Shown: positions 40,961 through 51,321, counted from the stretch's first letter. The stretch: 64,000 bases of DNA from Pseudomonas guangdongensis (GCF_900105885.1 NZ_LT629780.1:992001-1056000); one strand, 5' to 3'. A program made the numbers and translations. The notes: generated from the sequence alone by a model not told the origin.

Positions 40961-41896
40961 CTAGGCGGGCGCCCCCGACGGCGCATGGCGGCGCACCGCC
41001 CAGAGCACCCCGCCGATCAGCAGGACGATGGCCAGCCCCTCCAGCGGGGTCGGCCCGCGCTGCAGGTAGAGGAAACCGTAGAGCAGCGCGAACAGCGTCT
41101 CGAAGACGATCAACTGGCCGCTCAGGGTCAGCGGCAGGCGCCGCGAGGCGGCGTTCCACAGCAGGTTGCCGAGCCAGGAGGCGAGCAGCGCGGCGGCCAG
41201 ACTCAGGCCCCAGAAGGCCAGCCAGCGCGACTCGCCGGCCTCCACCCGCAGGCTGTCGGGGAACAGTACGGCGGCGCCCAGCCACAGCACGGCGGCCAGC
41301 AGGCCGGTGACGATGCCCCACAGGGTCGACCACTCGCCGCTGCTGAAGCGGCTCTGCTTGAGGTGGCGGGCGTTGGCGGCGGCAAAGGCGGTCCAACACA
41401 GCAGCGCGCCGAAGGCGCAGGCCACGCCCAGCAGTCGCTCCTCCAGCGGGCGCGCCGGCGCCGGGTCGAACAGCAGGGTTTCCAGGTTGATGCAGGCGAT
41501 GCCGCCGAGCACCAGCAGCAGCGGCAGGGCCAGCCGGCCGAGGGGCAGCGCATCGGCCTCGCGACGACCGAGCAAGGCGACGGTCAGCGGCACCACGCCG
41601 ACGATCAGCGCGGCGATCGCCACCCCGGCAAGCTGCACCGCGCTGGCCAGCAGCAGGTAATAGAGGAGGTTGCCGGTCAGCGCCAGCTCCACCAGCTTGA
41701 GGGCGTCGCGCAGGTTCAGCCGGCGCAGCAGGCCGGGCGCCACCGGCAGGGCGATCAGCAGCGAGACCAGCCCGTACAGGCCGTAGCGCGCGCAGCTGAG
41801 CAGCAGCGGGCCGAACTCCGGCAACAGCCCGGGAATCAGCAGCACCAGTCCCCAGGTCGCCCCGGCCAGCCCGCCATACAGCACCCCGCGCTTCAT
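40961..41896 (-). CDS. DMT superfamily permease (EamA-like)
   Basis: This 311-residue inner-membrane protein has ten predicted helices in two EamA-type halves. It begins GGLAGATWGLVLLIPGLL and the second half begins near LLGVACAFGALLCWTAFAAA. DMT permeases often export amino acids or small metabolites; the substrate is unknown. ATG 41896 gives a normal EamA start; an upstream ATG would add an unlikely leader. Confidence 0.82.
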   Translation of the reverse strand: MKRGVLYGGLAGATWGLVLLIPGLLPEFGPLLLSCARYGLYGLVSLLIALPVAPGLLRRLNLRDALKLVELALTGNLLYYLLLASAVQLAGVAIAALIVGVVPLTVALLGRREADALPLGRLALPLLLVLGGIACINLETLLFDPAPARPLEERLLGVACAFGALLCWTAFAAANARHLKQSRFSSGEWSTLWGIVTGLLAAVLWLGAAVLFPDSLRVEAGESRWLAFWGLSLAAALLASWLGNLLWNAASRRLPLTLSGQLIVFETLFALLYGFLYLQRGPTPLEGLAIVLLIGGVLWAVRRHAPSGAPA

Positions 41897-42048
41897 CGCC
41901 CACCCCCTCTGCCATCGAAGCGGCAGAGGATAGGGGGCATGCGGGGGCGGCGGCAAACCGGGCGACGACCGGCCCGCTTGCGGAGTGGCTCGCGACAGGA
42001 TCGTCTTGGCTACTGCGCACAATCCGGCGGCGGAATGACGTTATCGAC

Positions 42049-42453
42049 TCAGAGCGCGATGCTGCGCGCCGGATAAAACAGGATATTGAGCAGCAGCAGA
42101 AGTGCCCACAGACCGATTTCCAGAGTCTCGGAAATCGGTTGAATCCGTTTTATTGCGCCATATACATGCACTGCCAGCATGAACAGGAAAACCACGAAAA
42201 GCATGTCGAACGCATAACTGAAACCGGTTCCCGTGGTCACGGCACGCAGCATGGCCAGCTCGACCAGCAGAATGAACGCGCCGAGGCAGCGACCGAAATA
42301 GATGGCCAGGTGCCGATGCTCTGGAATGCTCCAGCCCATGGCCCTGGCCCAGGCCAGCGGGGCGATGAAGAGGGGCAATGCAAAGAACAACGTGGTCACG
42401 ACCATCAGGATCGTGAGGTATTCCTTTGCGTACTGCGCGTAATAACCCAGCAT
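42049..42453 (-). CDS. Orphan four-helix membrane protein, low GC
   Basis: This 134-residue protein has four predicted transmembrane helices at about residues 14-35 (LTILMVVTTLFFALPLFI), 52-70, 78-98 and 110-128. I recognise no family. Two 60-base lines inside it are 47-50% GC, whereas neighbouring genes look near 70%. GAGAGGGA lies before the ATG. The gene and the 271 bases upstream look like a recent arrival or an unusual-composition relic. Confidence 0.7.
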   Translation of the reverse strand: MLGYYAQYAKEYLTILMVVTTLFFALPLFIAPLAWARAMGWSIPEHRHLAIYFGRCLGAFILLVELAMLRAVTTGTGFSYAFDMLFVVFLFMLAVHVYGAIKRIQPISETLEIGLWALLLLLNILFYPARSIAL

Positions 42454-42724
42454 CGAACGATCCCTCTCTCAGAAATGCATGAATACCTCTGAGACGCAGG
42501 GTCGATATTCCCGGATAACGCTGTCAAGCGCAGGCGGGAAATGCGGTACCAAAGAAGGTGCCGGCATATTTTTAAATCACTCTTAAGATGCAGGCAGATA
42601 ATTCCAAGGCGCTATGCAAGCGTTATCTCTGCGGCAATAACAGCAGCCCTCGACGACGCAATTCTGCCCGGTGCGAATGAGCCCCGCGCCGAGCACGGCA
42701 CAGCGCGCCCTGCGGCCGCGCGAC
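42454..42724. other. Low-GC intergenic region without a supportable gene
   Basis: These 271 bases separate the orphan membrane gene from the end of the LysR gene. They include AT-rich stretches (ATATTTTTAAATCA near 42568). No frame here has a convincing start, length and codon pattern. It probably holds the promoter of the orphan membrane gene. Confidence 0.6.
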
Positions 42725-43630
42725 TCACCCCGCAGGCCTGCCGCCCTCCAGCGCCCGCCACACCCGCCCCACCGCCGCCTTGCGCAGCAGCGCGCAGCGG
42801 TACAGGCGGATCTCCAGCGCCACCTGCCAGTGCTCGGCCCCGCACACCGCCAGCTCGCCGCGGGCCAGTTCGTGCTCCACCGACAGGCGCGGCACCCAGG
42901 CCACGCCGAGACCCTGCAGGGCCATGCTCTTCAGGCTGTCGGCCATCGCCGTCTCGTAGACGGTGGTGGCGCGCAGGCCGCGCTGGCGCAGCAGCAGGTT
43001 GACCGAGCGGCCGAGGAAGGCACCGGCGCTGTAGGCCAGCAGCGGCACGCTCTGCCCGCTGTCCAGGTCGTAGAGCGGGCGGCCGCTGGCGTCCGCCGCG
43101 CAGACCGGCAGCATCGCGGTGGCGCCCAGGGGCAGCGAGGGGAATAGTTCGGGATCGAGCTGCAGCGAGGCGTCCGGGTCGTAGTAGGCGAGGATCAGGT
43201 CGCAGGTGCCATCGCGCAGGGCGTGCATCGCCTCGCCGACGTTGGCCGCCACCAGGCGGCTCTTGATCGCCAGGCCGGCGCGGCGCAGGCCGGCGATCCA
43301 GCCGGGGAAGAAGCCCAGCGCCAGCGAGTGGGCGGCGGCGAACTGCAGCACCTCGCCCTGCTCGCCTTCCAGGTTGTGCAGGTGGCGCACCACTTCGCCG
43401 AGCTGCTCGACCACGCTGCGCGCGGTGACCAGGAACAGCTGGCCGGCCTCGGTGAGTTCCACCGGGGTGCGCGCGCGGTTGACCAGGGTCAGGCCGAGGG
43501 TGTCCTCCAGGGCGCGGATGCGCCGGCTGAACGCCGGCTGGGTGACGAAGCGGCGCGTCGCCGCCTGGGAGAAGCTGCGGGTGGCGGCCAGCGCGACGAA
43601 GTCTTCCAGCCACTTGGTTTCCAGGTTCAT
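42725..43630 (-). CDS. LysR-family regulator, probable regulator of aspA
   Basis: This 301-residue protein has a LysR winged-helix N-terminus with EDFVALAATRSFSQAATRRF and AFSRRIRALEDTLGLTLVNR. A periplasmic-binding-fold effector domain occupies about residues 90-295. It is divergent from aspA across 168 bases that contain a perfect inverted repeat, so control of aspA is likely. The effector is unknown. Confidence 0.88.
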   Translation of the reverse strand: MNLETKWLEDFVALAATRSFSQAATRRFVTQPAFSRRIRALEDTLGLTLVNRARTPVELTEAGQLFLVTARSVVEQLGEVVRHLHNLEGEQGEVLQFAAAHSLALGFFPGWIAGLRRAGLAIKSRLVAANVGEAMHALRDGTCDLILAYYDPDASLQLDPELFPSLPLGATAMLPVCAADASGRPLYDLDSGQSVPLLAYSAGAFLGRSVNLLLRQRGLRATTVYETAMADSLKSMALQGLGVAWVPRLSVEHELARGELAVCGAEHWQVALEIRLYRCALLRKAAVGRVWRALEGGRPAG

Positions 43631-43683
43631 CGAGCCTCCGGCGCGCCGGGCAAGCCGCGGCGTCAGGTTATCGTTACAGGCGC

Positions 43684-43704
43684 GTCATGCCGAACCGGCA
43701 TGAC
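43684..43704. promoter_or_regulatory. Perfect 9-3-9 inverted repeat between LysR and aspA (candidate operator)
   Basis: GTCATGCCG (43684-43692) and CGGCATGAC (43696-43704) are perfect complements around AAC. It lies 53 bases before the LysR start and 94 bases before the aspA start, a typical LysR recognition-site position. Confidence 0.65.
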
Positions 43705-43798
43705 CCAGCGGGCAACGGCATTGGCCGCCGCGGCGCCGCAACCCCTAGTCTATGGGCATCGCGGCCCTGCCCGCACTGTCCCGGAACGCCATCCCATC

Positions 43799-45223
<1,425 letters not shown>

Positions 45224-45405
45224 GTCGCCGCGACCGCGCCCCGCCCATCCCGTGGCGGGCGCGGGACCGCCCCTCTGCCAGGCGCCGCCATCCCCTCCTT
45301 GTCGGCATACAACGGGGCGGCGGCGCCTGCTTTCGTCCGCCGCCAGCGCCCCGCCCTCTCCCGCTGCAACGCTCGCGATAACTCCCGCCGCCGCGCGGCG
45401 CGCCT

Positions 45406-46215
45406 TCACTCGATCTCGAACAGCCCGTCGCGCAGGTGCGCGCCGCCGAGGCGCGCGCGGATGTCGGCATCGATGCGCGGGTCGTCCGGGGCGTAGAGCA
45501 TCACCTGGCGATAGGCGGCGACCCGGTTGATCTCCGTGCCCAGGTAGTCCCAGACCACCCGGGTGCAGGCCGGGGTGCGCCGGTCGCCGCTGGAGACGCC
45601 GGTCTTCAGGCCGTTGAGGCGGCTGATCCGGCTCTTGAAGCTGGGGATCAGGATGGTCTGGCTCATCTCGTTGCCGGTCAGCGACTCGTAGTCGATGAGG
45701 AACAGCCGGTCCTGCAGGTAGAAGGCCGCGCCCAGGTAGCGGCAGCGCACCCAGTCCTCGGCCTCGCCGACCCGCGCGCGTTCCTGGCGCTCCTGGCGCT
45801 CGAACAGGTAGCTGCCGCGCTCCTCGCGCAGCTGCACCAGCGACAGCAGGATCCGCCCCGGCACCGACATGCAGTTGGCGTATTCGAAGTAGTAGCCGCA
45901 GTAGCGCTCCAGGCTGGCCGCATGCTGGCGCAGCGGCTGCAGCAGCTCGAGCAGCGGATCGCCCGCGGCGGGCGAGTCGCTGGCGCCGCGGGCGCCGACC
46001 AGGCGGGCGAACTGCTCGGCCGGCAGGCCCAGCTCGTACTCCTCGACACCGAAGAAATCGCAGATACGCTTGAGGTTGTAGGCGGTCGGCCGGCTCTGCC
46101 CGCTGAGGTACTTGTTGAACTGGGCACGGTTGATCGACAGCTTGCGGCACACCTCGGCAATCGAGCGGTAGTGGCTGCACAGCAGGCGGAGGTTGTCGCC
46201 GATGGCGTCGGACAT
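45406..46215 (-). CDS. HTH (XRE-like) transcriptional regulator with C-terminal sensor-like domain
   Basis: This 269-residue protein has an N-terminal XRE-type helix-turn-helix (about residues 5-62: SIAEVCRKLSINRAQFNKYL and AYNLKRICDFFGVE). The C-terminal 180 residues form a domain I do not recognise, with a conserved-looking WVRCRYLGAAFYLQDRLFLIDYESL core (cited: YLGAAFYLQDRLFLID). It is divergent from the AGCS symporter gene. The shared 152-base gap carries four half-sites of GATGCGAGT type, so it likely controls itself and the symporter. Confidence 0.85.
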   Translation of the reverse strand: MSDAIGDNLRLLCSHYRSIAEVCRKLSINRAQFNKYLSGQSRPTAYNLKRICDFFGVEEYELGLPAEQFARLVGARGASDSPAAGDPLLELLQPLRQHAASLERYCGYYFEYANCMSVPGRILLSLVQLREERGSYLFERQERQERARVGEAEDWVRCRYLGAAFYLQDRLFLIDYESLTGNEMSQTILIPSFKSRISRLNGLKTGVSSGDRRTPACTRVVWDYLGTEINRVAAYRQVMLYAPDDPRIDADIRARLGGAHLRDGLFEIE

Positions 46216-46228
46216 GGGGCGGCTCCGG

Positions 46229-46267
46229 GTGATGCGAGTGACGCAAGTCTAGCATCGACTCGCATCA
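46229..46267. promoter_or_regulatory. Four-half-site operator between the HTH regulator and the AGCS gene
   Basis: GTGATGCGAGT (46229-46239) and ACTCGCATCAC (46257-46267 region, arm 46257/46258-46267) form an inverted repeat. Inside lie a second forward copy GACGCAAGT (46240-46248) and a second inverted GATGC (46252-46256). Two forward and two inverted half-sites suggest two bound dimers or a tetramer. It lies 14-52 bases upstream of the regulator start codon. Confidence 0.65.
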
Positions 46268-46367
46268 CATCGCCGCGACCCGCGAAATTGCCGCGCGCGG
46301 CGGGTTGCCCAAAGATTTGCGCAGATGCCATCCCGGCCCGTTCAGAACAACAAGAGGCACCCACATC

Positions 46368-47807
46368 ATGCTCGATCTCCTCAACGACCTGCTGTGGAGC
46401 AAGGTCCTCATCGTCGCCCTGGTCGGTCTCGGCCTGTTCTTCACCCTGCGCTCGTCGCTGGTGCAGCTGCGCTACTTCGGCGACATGTTCAAGATCTTCG
46501 CCAGCGCCAGCGTGCGCAAGGAAGGCCAGCTCAGCTCGTTCCAGGCGCTGATGCTCTCGGTGGCCGGCCGGGTCGGTGCCGGCAACATCGCCGGGGTGGC
46601 GGTGGCGATCATGCTCGGCGGCCCCGGAGCGGTGTTCTGGATGTGGGTGGTGGCGCTGCTCGGCATGGCCACCAGCTACTTCGAGTGCTCGCTGGCCCAG
46701 CTGTACAAGCGCCGCAACGCCGACGGCACCTACCGCGGCGGCCCGGCCTACTACATCCAGCACGGCCTCGGCCAGCGCTGGATGGCGGTGCTGTTCTCGG
46801 TGCTGCTGCTGGCCACCTTCGGCTTCGGCTTCAACGCCGTGCAGTCCTTCACCCTGGCCAGCTCGATGCACGATGCCTTCGGCGTGCCGACCCTGGCCAC
46901 CGGCGTGGTGCTGGCGGTGGTGATGGCGGCGATCATCTTCGGCGGCATCAAGCGCATCGCCAGCATGGCCGACGTGCTGGTGCCGGTGATGGCGCTGTCC
47001 TACATCGGCATGGCGCTGTTCGTGATCGCCACCAACATCGGCGAAGTGCCGGCCACCCTGGCGCTGATCGTCAAGAGCGCCTTCGGCCTCGAAGAGGCCT
47101 TCGCCGGCAGCGTCGGCGCGGCCATCGTGATGGGCGTCAAGCGGGGCCTGTTCTCCAACGAGGCGGGGCTGGGCAGCGCGCCCAACGTCGCCGCGGTGGC
47201 CGAGGTGCCGCACCCGGCCGCCCAGGGCATCGTGCAGTCGCTCAGCGTGTTCATCGACACCCTGCTGATCTGCACCAGCACCGCGCTGATCATCCTGCTC
47301 TCCGGCGTCTACCAGCCCGGCACCGAGATGGCCGGCGTGGTGATGACCCAGACCGCACTGGCCGCGCTGGTCGGCGAGTGGGGGCGGATCTTCGTCAGCC
47401 TGGCGCTGCTGCTGTTCGTGTTCACCACCCTGGTCTACAACTACTACCTCGGCGAGAACGCGCTGGGCTTCTTCAGCCAGAAGCCGGCGCTGGTCAAGGC
47501 CTACCGCGCCCTGGTGATCGCCCTGGTGCTGTGGGGTTCGGTGCAGGATCTGTCCACCGTGTTCGCCTTCGCCGACGTGACCATGGGCCTGCTGGCGCTG
47601 GTCAACCTGATCGCCATCGCCCTGCTGTACAAGACCGGCCTGCGCCTGATGCGCGACTACGACGCGCAGATCCACGCCGGCACCGAGCAACCGGTGCTCG
47701 ACCGTCGCCAGTTCGCCGACCTGGACCTCGACCCGGACGTCTGGAACCAGCACGGCGAGCGCAGCGCCGCGGCGCCGGACCACTCCGCCAGCCACCGCCG
47801 CGGCTGA
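46368..47807 (+). CDS. AGCS-family sodium:amino-acid (alanine/glycine-type) symporter
   Basis: This 479-residue inner-membrane protein has about 11 helices. AGCS motifs are visible: LSVAGRVGAGNIAGVAVAI, GGPAYYIQHGL, KRGLFSNEAGLGSAPNVAA and FTTLVYNYYLGENAL. The family usually imports alanine, glycine or related small amino acids with sodium; context suggests asparagine or aspartate-related substrates are possible. GAGG precedes the ATG. It is divergent from the HTH regulator and 145 bases before the asparaginase gene. Confidence 0.92.
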   Translation: MLDLLNDLLWSKVLIVALVGLGLFFTLRSSLVQLRYFGDMFKIFASASVRKEGQLSSFQALMLSVAGRVGAGNIAGVAVAIMLGGPGAVFWMWVVALLGMATSYFECSLAQLYKRRNADGTYRGGPAYYIQHGLGQRWMAVLFSVLLLATFGFGFNAVQSFTLASSMHDAFGVPTLATGVVLAVVMAAIIFGGIKRIASMADVLVPVMALSYIGMALFVIATNIGEVPATLALIVKSAFGLEEAFAGSVGAAIVMGVKRGLFSNEAGLGSAPNVAAVAEVPHPAAQGIVQSLSVFIDTLLICTSTALIILLSGVYQPGTEMAGVVMTQTALAALVGEWGRIFVSLALLLFVFTTLVYNYYLGENALGFFSQKPALVKAYRALVIALVLWGSVQDLSTVFAFADVTMGLLALVNLIAIALLYKTGLRLMRDYDAQIHAGTEQPVLDRRQFADLDLDPDVWNQHGERSAAAPDHSASHRRG

Positions 47808-47814
47808 GCGCGAC

Positions 47815-47841
47815 GGCCGGCGCAGCCTCCCCGCGCCGGCC
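47815..47841 (+). terminator. GC-rich hairpin after the AGCS gene
   Basis: GGCCGGCGC (47815-47823) pairs perfectly with GCGCCGGCC (47833-47841), followed by TCTCCC. It may be a weak terminator, so asparaginase could still be read from the symporter promoter. Confidence 0.45.
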
Positions 47842-47952
47842 TCTCCCGGCAGACCCGAGAAGCGCCTCCCCAGGCCAATGGCGAGGTGCCTTCGGCCGGC
47901 TCGGCTGCGACAATCCCGGTCTTTCGTTGACGCGCATCCAGGAGTCGATGCC

Positions 47953-48942
47953 ATGAACGCCCCCCGCCAGCTGCTGGTGCTCTACACCGGCGGCACCCTC
48001 GGCATGCAGATGAGCGCGGACGGCCTGGCGCCGGCCGGCGGCTTCGACACCCGCCTGCGCGCCGAGCAGGCCGCCCATCCCGAACGCCCGGCGCCGCCCT
48101 GGGTGTACCGCGAACTGAGTCCGCCGATCGACAGCGCCAACATGACCCAGGGCCACTGGCTGGCGATGCGCGAGGCCATCGTCGCCGCCGTCGAGCGCGA
48201 CGGCTGCGACGCCGTACTGCTGCTGCACGGCACCGACACCCTGGCCTACAGCGCCGCGGCGCTGTCCTTCCTGCTCCTCGACCTCGGCCTGCCGGTCGTG
48301 CTCACCGGCGCCATGCTGCCGGCCGGCGCGCCGGGCAGCGACGCCTGGGACAACCTGTTCGGCGCCCTCGCCGCGCTGGCCGCGGGTGTCGCCCCTGGCG
48401 TGCACCTGTACTTCCACGGCCGCCTGCTGCACGGCGCGCGCGCCCTGAAGCGCGACAGCGCCTCCTTCGACGCCTTCGCCGAGGCGCAGCGCCCGCGCCA
48501 GGCGCCGCGCGCTGCGGTGCCGGCCAGCCTGGACTGGCGCCGCCCACGCCGCGCGGTGAACCTCGCCGTGCTGCCGCTGCACCCGGCGCTGCAGGCCGTC
48601 CAGGTCGAGGCGCTGCTGGACAGCGGCGTCGAGGCCGTGCTGCTGGAGTGCTACGGCAGCGGCACCGGCCCGGCCGACGACGCGGCGCTGCTGAACGCGC
48701 TGCGCCGCGCGCACCGCCGCGGCGTGGTGCTGGCGGCGATCAGCCAGTGCCCGCAGGGCCACATCGACTTCGCCACCTACGCCGCCGGCAGCCGCCTGGC
48801 CGCCTGCGGCCTGGTGTCCGGCGGCGGGATGACCCGCGAGGCGGCGCTGGCCAAGCTGTTCGCCCTGCTCGGCGCGGGCCTGGAACAGGCCGAGGCGGAG
48901 CGCTGGTTCGCCGTCGACCTGTGCGGCGAGCTGGCCGACTAG
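47953..48942 (+). CDS. Type I-like L-asparaginase
   Basis: This 329-residue protein has both threonine active-site signatures. The first is LVLYTGGTLGM (Thr12/Thr15) and the second is LLLHGTDTLAYS (Thr94-Asp95). It lacks a signal peptide, so it is cytoplasmic, converting asparagine to aspartate and ammonia. GGAG lies 8-9 bases before the ATG. It feeds aspartate to AspA encoded nearby. Confidence 0.92.
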   Translation: MNAPRQLLVLYTGGTLGMQMSADGLAPAGGFDTRLRAEQAAHPERPAPPWVYRELSPPIDSANMTQGHWLAMREAIVAAVERDGCDAVLLLHGTDTLAYSAAALSFLLLDLGLPVVLTGAMLPAGAPGSDAWDNLFGALAALAAGVAPGVHLYFHGRLLHGARALKRDSASFDAFAEAQRPRQAPRAAVPASLDWRRPRRAVNLAVLPLHPALQAVQVEALLDSGVEAVLLECYGSGTGPADDAALLNALRRAHRRGVVLAAISQCPQGHIDFATYAAGSRLAACGLVSGGGMTREAALAKLFALLGAGLEQAEAERWFAVDLCGELAD

Positions 48943-48957
48943 CGCACCGCGACAGGA

Positions 48958-49125
48958 TTGGACGGCGGCGGGCGCCTCCGCGCTGCTGCTCAGCGCCCTG
49001 CCCACCGGCACCGGGCCGTTCATGCCCGCCGCGCACTACCGCCGCGAGGCGGCGCGGGTGTCGCGCGCCATCCTGCTGTCCACCCTCGGCTCGCTGGCCA
49101 GCCTGTCGCTGCTGCGGGTGCTGCT
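48958..49125 (+). pseudogene. Remnant of an AEC-family transporter C-terminus
   Basis: Translation of the plus strand reads ALPTGTGPFMPAAHYRREA and then SRAILLSTLGSLASLSLL. This pattern matches the last two helices of auxin-efflux-carrier-family permeases. No upstream part of such a gene is present, and the frame runs on past the family's usual end with GC-rich sequence. It appears to be a 5'-deleted relic wedged between asparaginase and the convergent YedE-type gene. An intact, different AEC gene lies at 51390-52295. Confidence 0.55.
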
Positions 49126-49183
49126 CGGCCCCCGAGGCAACGCCCCGCGGGCCGGACGATCCGCGGGGCTGCGCCGCGACGGC

Positions 49184-50395
49184 TCAGCAGCCGCCGAGGG
49201 TCGGCTTGACGCTCTCGCCGGGGAAGAACAGCGGGCGCAGGCGCACGCCGAAGGTGTTGCCGGCGAAGGCCGCCGCCACCCACAGCCAGCCGTGCAGGCT
49301 GCCCGAGGCGATACCGCTGAAGTAGGCGCCGATGTTGCAGCCGTAGGCCAGCCGCGCGCCGTAGCCGAGCAGCAGGCCGCCGAACACCGCGGCCAGCAGC
49401 GAGCGGCGCGGGATGTTCAGGTTCGGCGCGAAGCGCCCGGCCAGGCCGGCGGCCAGCAGCGCGCCAAGCACGATGCCGACATTCATCACCGTGGTGATGT
49501 CCTGCCACAGCGGCGCGGCCAGCGCCTTGGCGTTGGCCGGCGCCTGCCAGAAGGCCCAGGCCGAGACGTCCAGCCCCAGGCCCTGCGCCGCCTTGGCGCT
49601 CCACAGCGCGAACGCCGAGGTGACGCCCCACGGCCGCCCGGCCAGGGCCAGGGTCGCGTAGTTGAGCAGCACCAGCGCCAGCGCGCCCCAGAGCAGCGGC
49701 CAGGGGCCGCGCAGGAAGCGCTGCAGGCCGGCCGTGGCGCTCGCCGCCGGACGTTCCAGGGCGCCGTGGCGGCGCTTCTCCAGCACCACGGTAAGCACCG
49801 CGATCAGCGCGAACACCGCCAGGTTGAGGGCCAGCGCCGGCACCACGCCGAGGCTGTGGACCAGCGACAGCGGCGCCAGCGCCGGCAGGGCGAACCACCA
49901 GTCGACGTGCTGGGTGGCGATCAGCGAGCCGATGCAGAAGAACAGCAGGGTCACCAGCATCCGTGCGTTGCCGCCGCCCACCGTGTACAGGGTGCCGGAG
50001 GCGCAGCCGCCGCCCAGCTGCATGCCGATGCCGAACAGGAAGGCGCCGACGATCACCGAGGTACCGGCCGGCGAGACGAAGCCGGTGACCGGCTGGCCGA
50101 ACAGCGAGCCGGCGCCGAGGGCCGGGAAGAACAGCAGCACGGCCAGCGCCAGCAGCACCATCTGCGCGCGCAGGCCGGCGCCGCGGCGTTCGACGATGAA
50201 CACCCGCCAGGCCGAGGTGAAGCCGAAGGAGGCGTGATACAGGGCCAGGCCCAGGGCGCCGCCGACCAGCAGCAGCAGGGCCTGGCGGCTGTCGACCAGG
50301 CTGTTCAGGGCCAGGGCGGCCAGCAGCAGCAGGCCGCCGGCGACCAGCGGCGTGGCGCTGCGGCGCTCGGCCGCGAGGGGAAGGGCAGAACTCAT
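49184..50395 (-). CDS. YeeE/YedE-family permease (thiosulfate-type transporter)
   Basis: This 403-residue membrane protein has about ten helices in two homologous halves. Each half carries the characteristic Gly/Cys segment: QLGGGCASGTLYTVGGG (about residue 130) and GARLAYGCNIGAYFSG (about residue 360). YeeE/TsuA proteins take up thiosulfate; some YedE proteins are linked to selenium. The ligand here is unknown. ATG 50395 is chosen because GGAG lies 5 bases upstream. Confidence 0.88.
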   Translation of the reverse strand: MSSALPLAAERRSATPLVAGGLLLLAALALNSLVDSRQALLLLVGGALGLALYHASFGFTSAWRVFIVERRGAGLRAQMVLLALAVLLFFPALGAGSLFGQPVTGFVSPAGTSVIVGAFLFGIGMQLGGGCASGTLYTVGGGNARMLVTLLFFCIGSLIATQHVDWWFALPALAPLSLVHSLGVVPALALNLAVFALIAVLTVVLEKRRHGALERPAASATAGLQRFLRGPWPLLWGALALVLLNYATLALAGRPWGVTSAFALWSAKAAQGLGLDVSAWAFWQAPANAKALAAPLWQDITTVMNVGIVLGALLAAGLAGRFAPNLNIPRRSLLAAVFGGLLLGYGARLAYGCNIGAYFSGIASGSLHGWLWVAAAFAGNTFGVRLRPLFFPGESVKPTLGGC

Positions 50396-50558
50396 GATGA
50401 CTCCAGCAACGGACGAAAAAAGCCCGGGCATTCTAGTCAGGCATGTGTGCTGCCGATAGATCGTTAAGCTATTAGCAAATGACCGTACATCCGTCTGGCG
50501 CGCGGTTTTCCAGCTGCGGCGGGCCTAGCGACGCGCGCCCGCGCCCCGCCGCCCGGCC

Positions 50559-50774
50559 TCAGCTGCCGACGATGCGAAAGCCCACCTTGAGGGTCACCTG
50601 ATAGTGGCCGACCAGCCCGTTCTCGATGTGGCCGCGGGTTTCCAGCACCTCGAACCAGTCCATGTGATGCACGGTCTTGGCCGCCTCGGCCAGCGCATTG
50701 TTGATCGCATCCTCGATGCTGGTGCGCGACGAGCCGACCAGCTCGATCTTCTTGTAGGTGTGGTGATCCGACAT
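50559..50774 (-). CDS. Dodecin (flavin-binding)
   Basis: This 71-residue protein matches the dodecin family: [21 protein letters not shown] at the start (cited: [17 protein letters not shown]), [13 protein letters not shown] with the flavin-stacking Trp40, and [10 protein letters not shown] at the end. Dodecins form hollow twelve-subunit shells that store flavins or CoA-linked ligands. It is transcribed alone. Confidence 0.94.
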   Translation of the reverse strand: MSDHHTYKKIELVGSSRTSIEDAINNALAEAAKTVHHMDWFEVLETRGHIENGLVGHYQVTLKVGFRIVGS

Positions 50775-50907
50775 GACGGGCGCTCCTCTGTGCGTGGGTC
50801 CTTCTCAACGCTAGACAAGGCGCCGGCAAAGCGCCACGCCGGAGCGCTGCCGCGCGCCCGGCCGCCGCGCTATGCTGGAGTTCCCCCGCCACCGCCCGGA
50901 GCTTCGC

Positions 50908-51321
50908 ATGCGCGCCCCTCTCCTGCTGGCCGCCCTGACCCTGCTCGGCGCCTGCGCCAGCCCGCTGCCCGCGCCCGATCCGCAACAGGCGTGGATCGAG
51001 CTGCGCAGCGAACCGGGCGATCTGCTGATGGCCGAACGCCTCGACGGCCGGCGCCTGAACGACGGCCGCTACTTCCAGATCGCCCCCGGCGCCCACCGCC
51101 TGGAGGCCAGCTACCGCTTCGAGGTGCAGGTCGGCCCGCTGATCGGCCGCGAGCCGGTGCAGATGCTCTGCTACCTGCGCCTCGACCACGACGCCTTCGC
51201 CGCCGGCGCGCGCTACCGGCTGGTCGCCCGCCACTACCTGTTCCAGCCGCGCCTGTGGCTGGAGGACGCCGACGGCCGGCGCCTGGCCGAGGGCCGCGAG
51301 CGCCACTGCATCCACCAGTAG
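50908..51321 (+). CDS. Small lipoprotein of unknown function
   Basis: This 137-residue protein has a lipoprotein signal peptide ending in the lipobox LLGAC (Cys about residue 15). The mature part is predicted beta-rich with HRLEASYRFEVQVG and RLVARHYLFQPRLWLED. I recognise no named family. ATG 50908 has GGAG 6 bases upstream and gives a clean signal. It is divergent from dodecin and upstream of the AEC gene in the same direction. Confidence 0.78.
   Translation: MRAPLLLAALTLLGACASPLPAPDPQQAWIELRSEPGDLLMAERLDGRRLNDGRYFQIAPGAHRLEASYRFEVQVGPLIGREPVQMLCYLRLDHDAFAAGARYRLVARHYLFQPRLWLEDADGRRLAEGRERHCIHQ

Noticed and set aside
42454..42724. A small gene in the AT-rich gap.
   Set aside because: No frame combines a start, ribosome-binding site and protein-like composition.
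49022..49209. A plus-strand frame starting MPAAHYRREA as a separate small gene.
   Set aside because: The homology-like signal continues upstream of this ATG and matches an AEC C-terminus, so it is better described as a remnant.
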